Shown in pieces: positions 22,682 to 22,970 of a DNA stretch of 22,970 bases (position 1 is the stretch's first letter; each line of letters begins with the position of its first letter). This stretch comes from Oscillospiraceae bacterium. GTDB lineage: Bacteria; Bacillota_A; Clostridia; Oscillospirales; Oscillospiraceae. The position numbers and the translations under genes were made by a program. Location of the stretch: assembly GCA_017381835.1 (NCBI GenBank), contig JAFOBK010000231.1, forward strand, positions 1-22,970. The letters run 5' to 3'. The notes under the pieces were generated by a model, which ran no database searches, was not told where the DNA came from, and worked only from the letters and a program-made list of their open reading frames with translations.

Positions 22682-22759
22682 GTTTTTTGACGAAAAAACG
22701 AAGGTATTGCCTTCAAATAAAAAATATCAAAAATCTGTTTGTCCTAGCTTGACACAAGC
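22682..22759. repeat. Cluster of three short palindromes at the element's right end
   Basis: GTTTTTT-GACG-AAAAAAC (22682-22699), GAAGG-TATTG-CCTTC (22700-22714) and GCTTG-ACA-CAAGC (22747-22759) are perfect inverted repeats in an AT-rich 80-base stretch next to the spoVT junction. The last one ends just before the likely crossover. They may be recombinase or accessory-factor binding sites. Confidence 0.6.
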
Positions 22760-22775
22760 AGACAGTCTCGGACGG
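22747..22775. other. Right attachment-site region (attR candidate)
   Basis: Similarity to SpoVT begins with the codons for LGRVVIPKEIR at 22767. The codon before Leu is AGT (Ser) where SpoVT and AbrB proteins normally have Asp, so AGT is probably element DNA and the crossover lies at about 22764-22772. The GC shift occurs at the same place. Confidence 0.65.
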
Positions 22776-22970
22776 GTGGTGATCCCGAAGGAGATCCGGC
22801 ACACCCTGCGGATCAAGGAGGGCAGCCCCCTGGAGATCTACACCGAGAAGGACGGGGGCGTGACCTTCCGGAAGTATTCGCCCCTGGGGGACCTGCAGGA
22901 TTTCGCCGCCCAGATGTGCGACTCCATCCGGCGCAACACCGGCTGCATCGCCGCCGTCTCCGACCGGGAC
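22767..22970 (+). pseudogene. spoVT: spoVT, 5' end removed by the insertion (partial at window edge)
   Basis: From 22767 the frame reads LGRVVIPKEIRHTLRIKEG, an AbrB-type swapped-hairpin DNA-binding domain, followed by KYSPLGDLQDFA and AAVSDRD. That link to a GAF-like regulator domain is typical of SpoVT, the forespore transcription factor of endospore formers. The first 11-12 codons (normally MKATGIVRRID plus Asp) are missing and replaced by element DNA. The frame stays open upstream to an ATG at 22653, which would give a fusion protein with 38 foreign residues, but no ribosome site is visible there. The gene continues past the window. Confidence 0.85.

Larger units (their letters stand above)
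1..22766. mobile_element. Right-hand part of an integrative element inserted in spoVT
   Basis: The stretch carries serine recombinases, a DNA-processing operon, a partition pair and Tn916-like regulators, and it stops abruptly inside a SpoVT-like gene. Base composition changes sharply at the stop: the line at 22681-22740 hand-counts at about 25% GC, while 22801-22920 is about 63-67%. The right boundary lies near 22760-22772; the exact crossover cannot be fixed without the uninterrupted gene. The left end is not in the window. No relaxase, coupling protein or secretion ATPase is visible, so whether the element is conjugative, mobilizable or only integrative cannot be decided here. Confidence 0.85.

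Noticed and set aside
22749..22777. Outward promoter using TTGACA at 22749-22754
   Set aside because: The hexamer is a perfect -35 box, but the sequence 17 bases downstream (ACGGGT) does not resemble a -10 box, and the hexamer is part of a palindrome.
1..22970. tRNA, rRNA or insertion sequence genes
   Set aside because: I saw no tRNA-like cloverleaf, rRNA segment or DDE transposase. Integration is in a protein gene rather than a tRNA gene.

Overview
The window looks like the right-hand part of a large integrative mobile element, about 22.76 kb of it visible, followed by roughly 200 bases of host chromosome. The host is probably a GC-rich, spore-forming Clostridia, plausibly of the Oscillospiraceae type. 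That rests on the partial host gene at the right edge, which encodes a SpoVT-like sporulation regulator, and on base composition: sampled 60-base lines hand-count at about 63-67% GC in the flank, about 25% at the element tip and about 40-53% in sampled element genes. The left end of the element is outside the window, and no relaxase or type IV secretion gene is visible.

Layout. (1) 1-4286: the tail of an unknown gene, then a two-gene operon of a MoxR/dynein-type AAA+ ATPase and a 763-residue protein that joins a HELGH metallopeptidase-like domain to a C-terminal von Willebrand A domain. (2) 4287-4608: a regulatory leader with a strong sigma-A promoter, two copies of a 16-base direct repeat, and two terminator-like hairpins. 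(3) 4609-11399: a DNA-processing operon with a DUF932-like protein, a YqaJ-type exonuclease, a RecD2-like helicase, a small unknown protein, a Rad52-like annealing-protein candidate, and a primase-like protein with a CHC2 zinc finger and a Toprim-like domain. It ends in an intrinsic terminator. (4) 11535-12834: a ParM-like actin ATPase and a small ParR-like partner. (5) 12835-14900: a long leader hairpin, a Tn916-Orf7/Orf8-like sigma-factor pair, and two XRE regulators that converge on a shared terminator. (6) 14903-16763: an ECF-type sigma factor, a membrane anti-sigma-like protein and a secreted small protein. (7) 17231-22552: a small DUF6870-type protein and three tandem large serine recombinases, transcribed toward the right end. 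(8) 22568-22970: a strong hairpin, a cluster of short palindromes, and the junction with spoVT.

How the parts may work together (inference). The recombinases probably integrate and excise the element at a site in codons 10-14 of spoVT. The exonuclease, annealing protein, helicase and primase would process or replicate the excised DNA, ParM/ParR would segregate it, and the sigma factors and XRE proteins would control expression. The ATPase/metallopeptidase-VWA pair and the sigma/anti-sigma/secreted-protein cassette are accessory modules of unknown function. Because the element splits a forespore regulator gene near its 5' end, a regulated excision resembling the sigK/skin arrangement is the most interesting hypothesis. 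No database search was possible, so family names come from motif recognition by eye.
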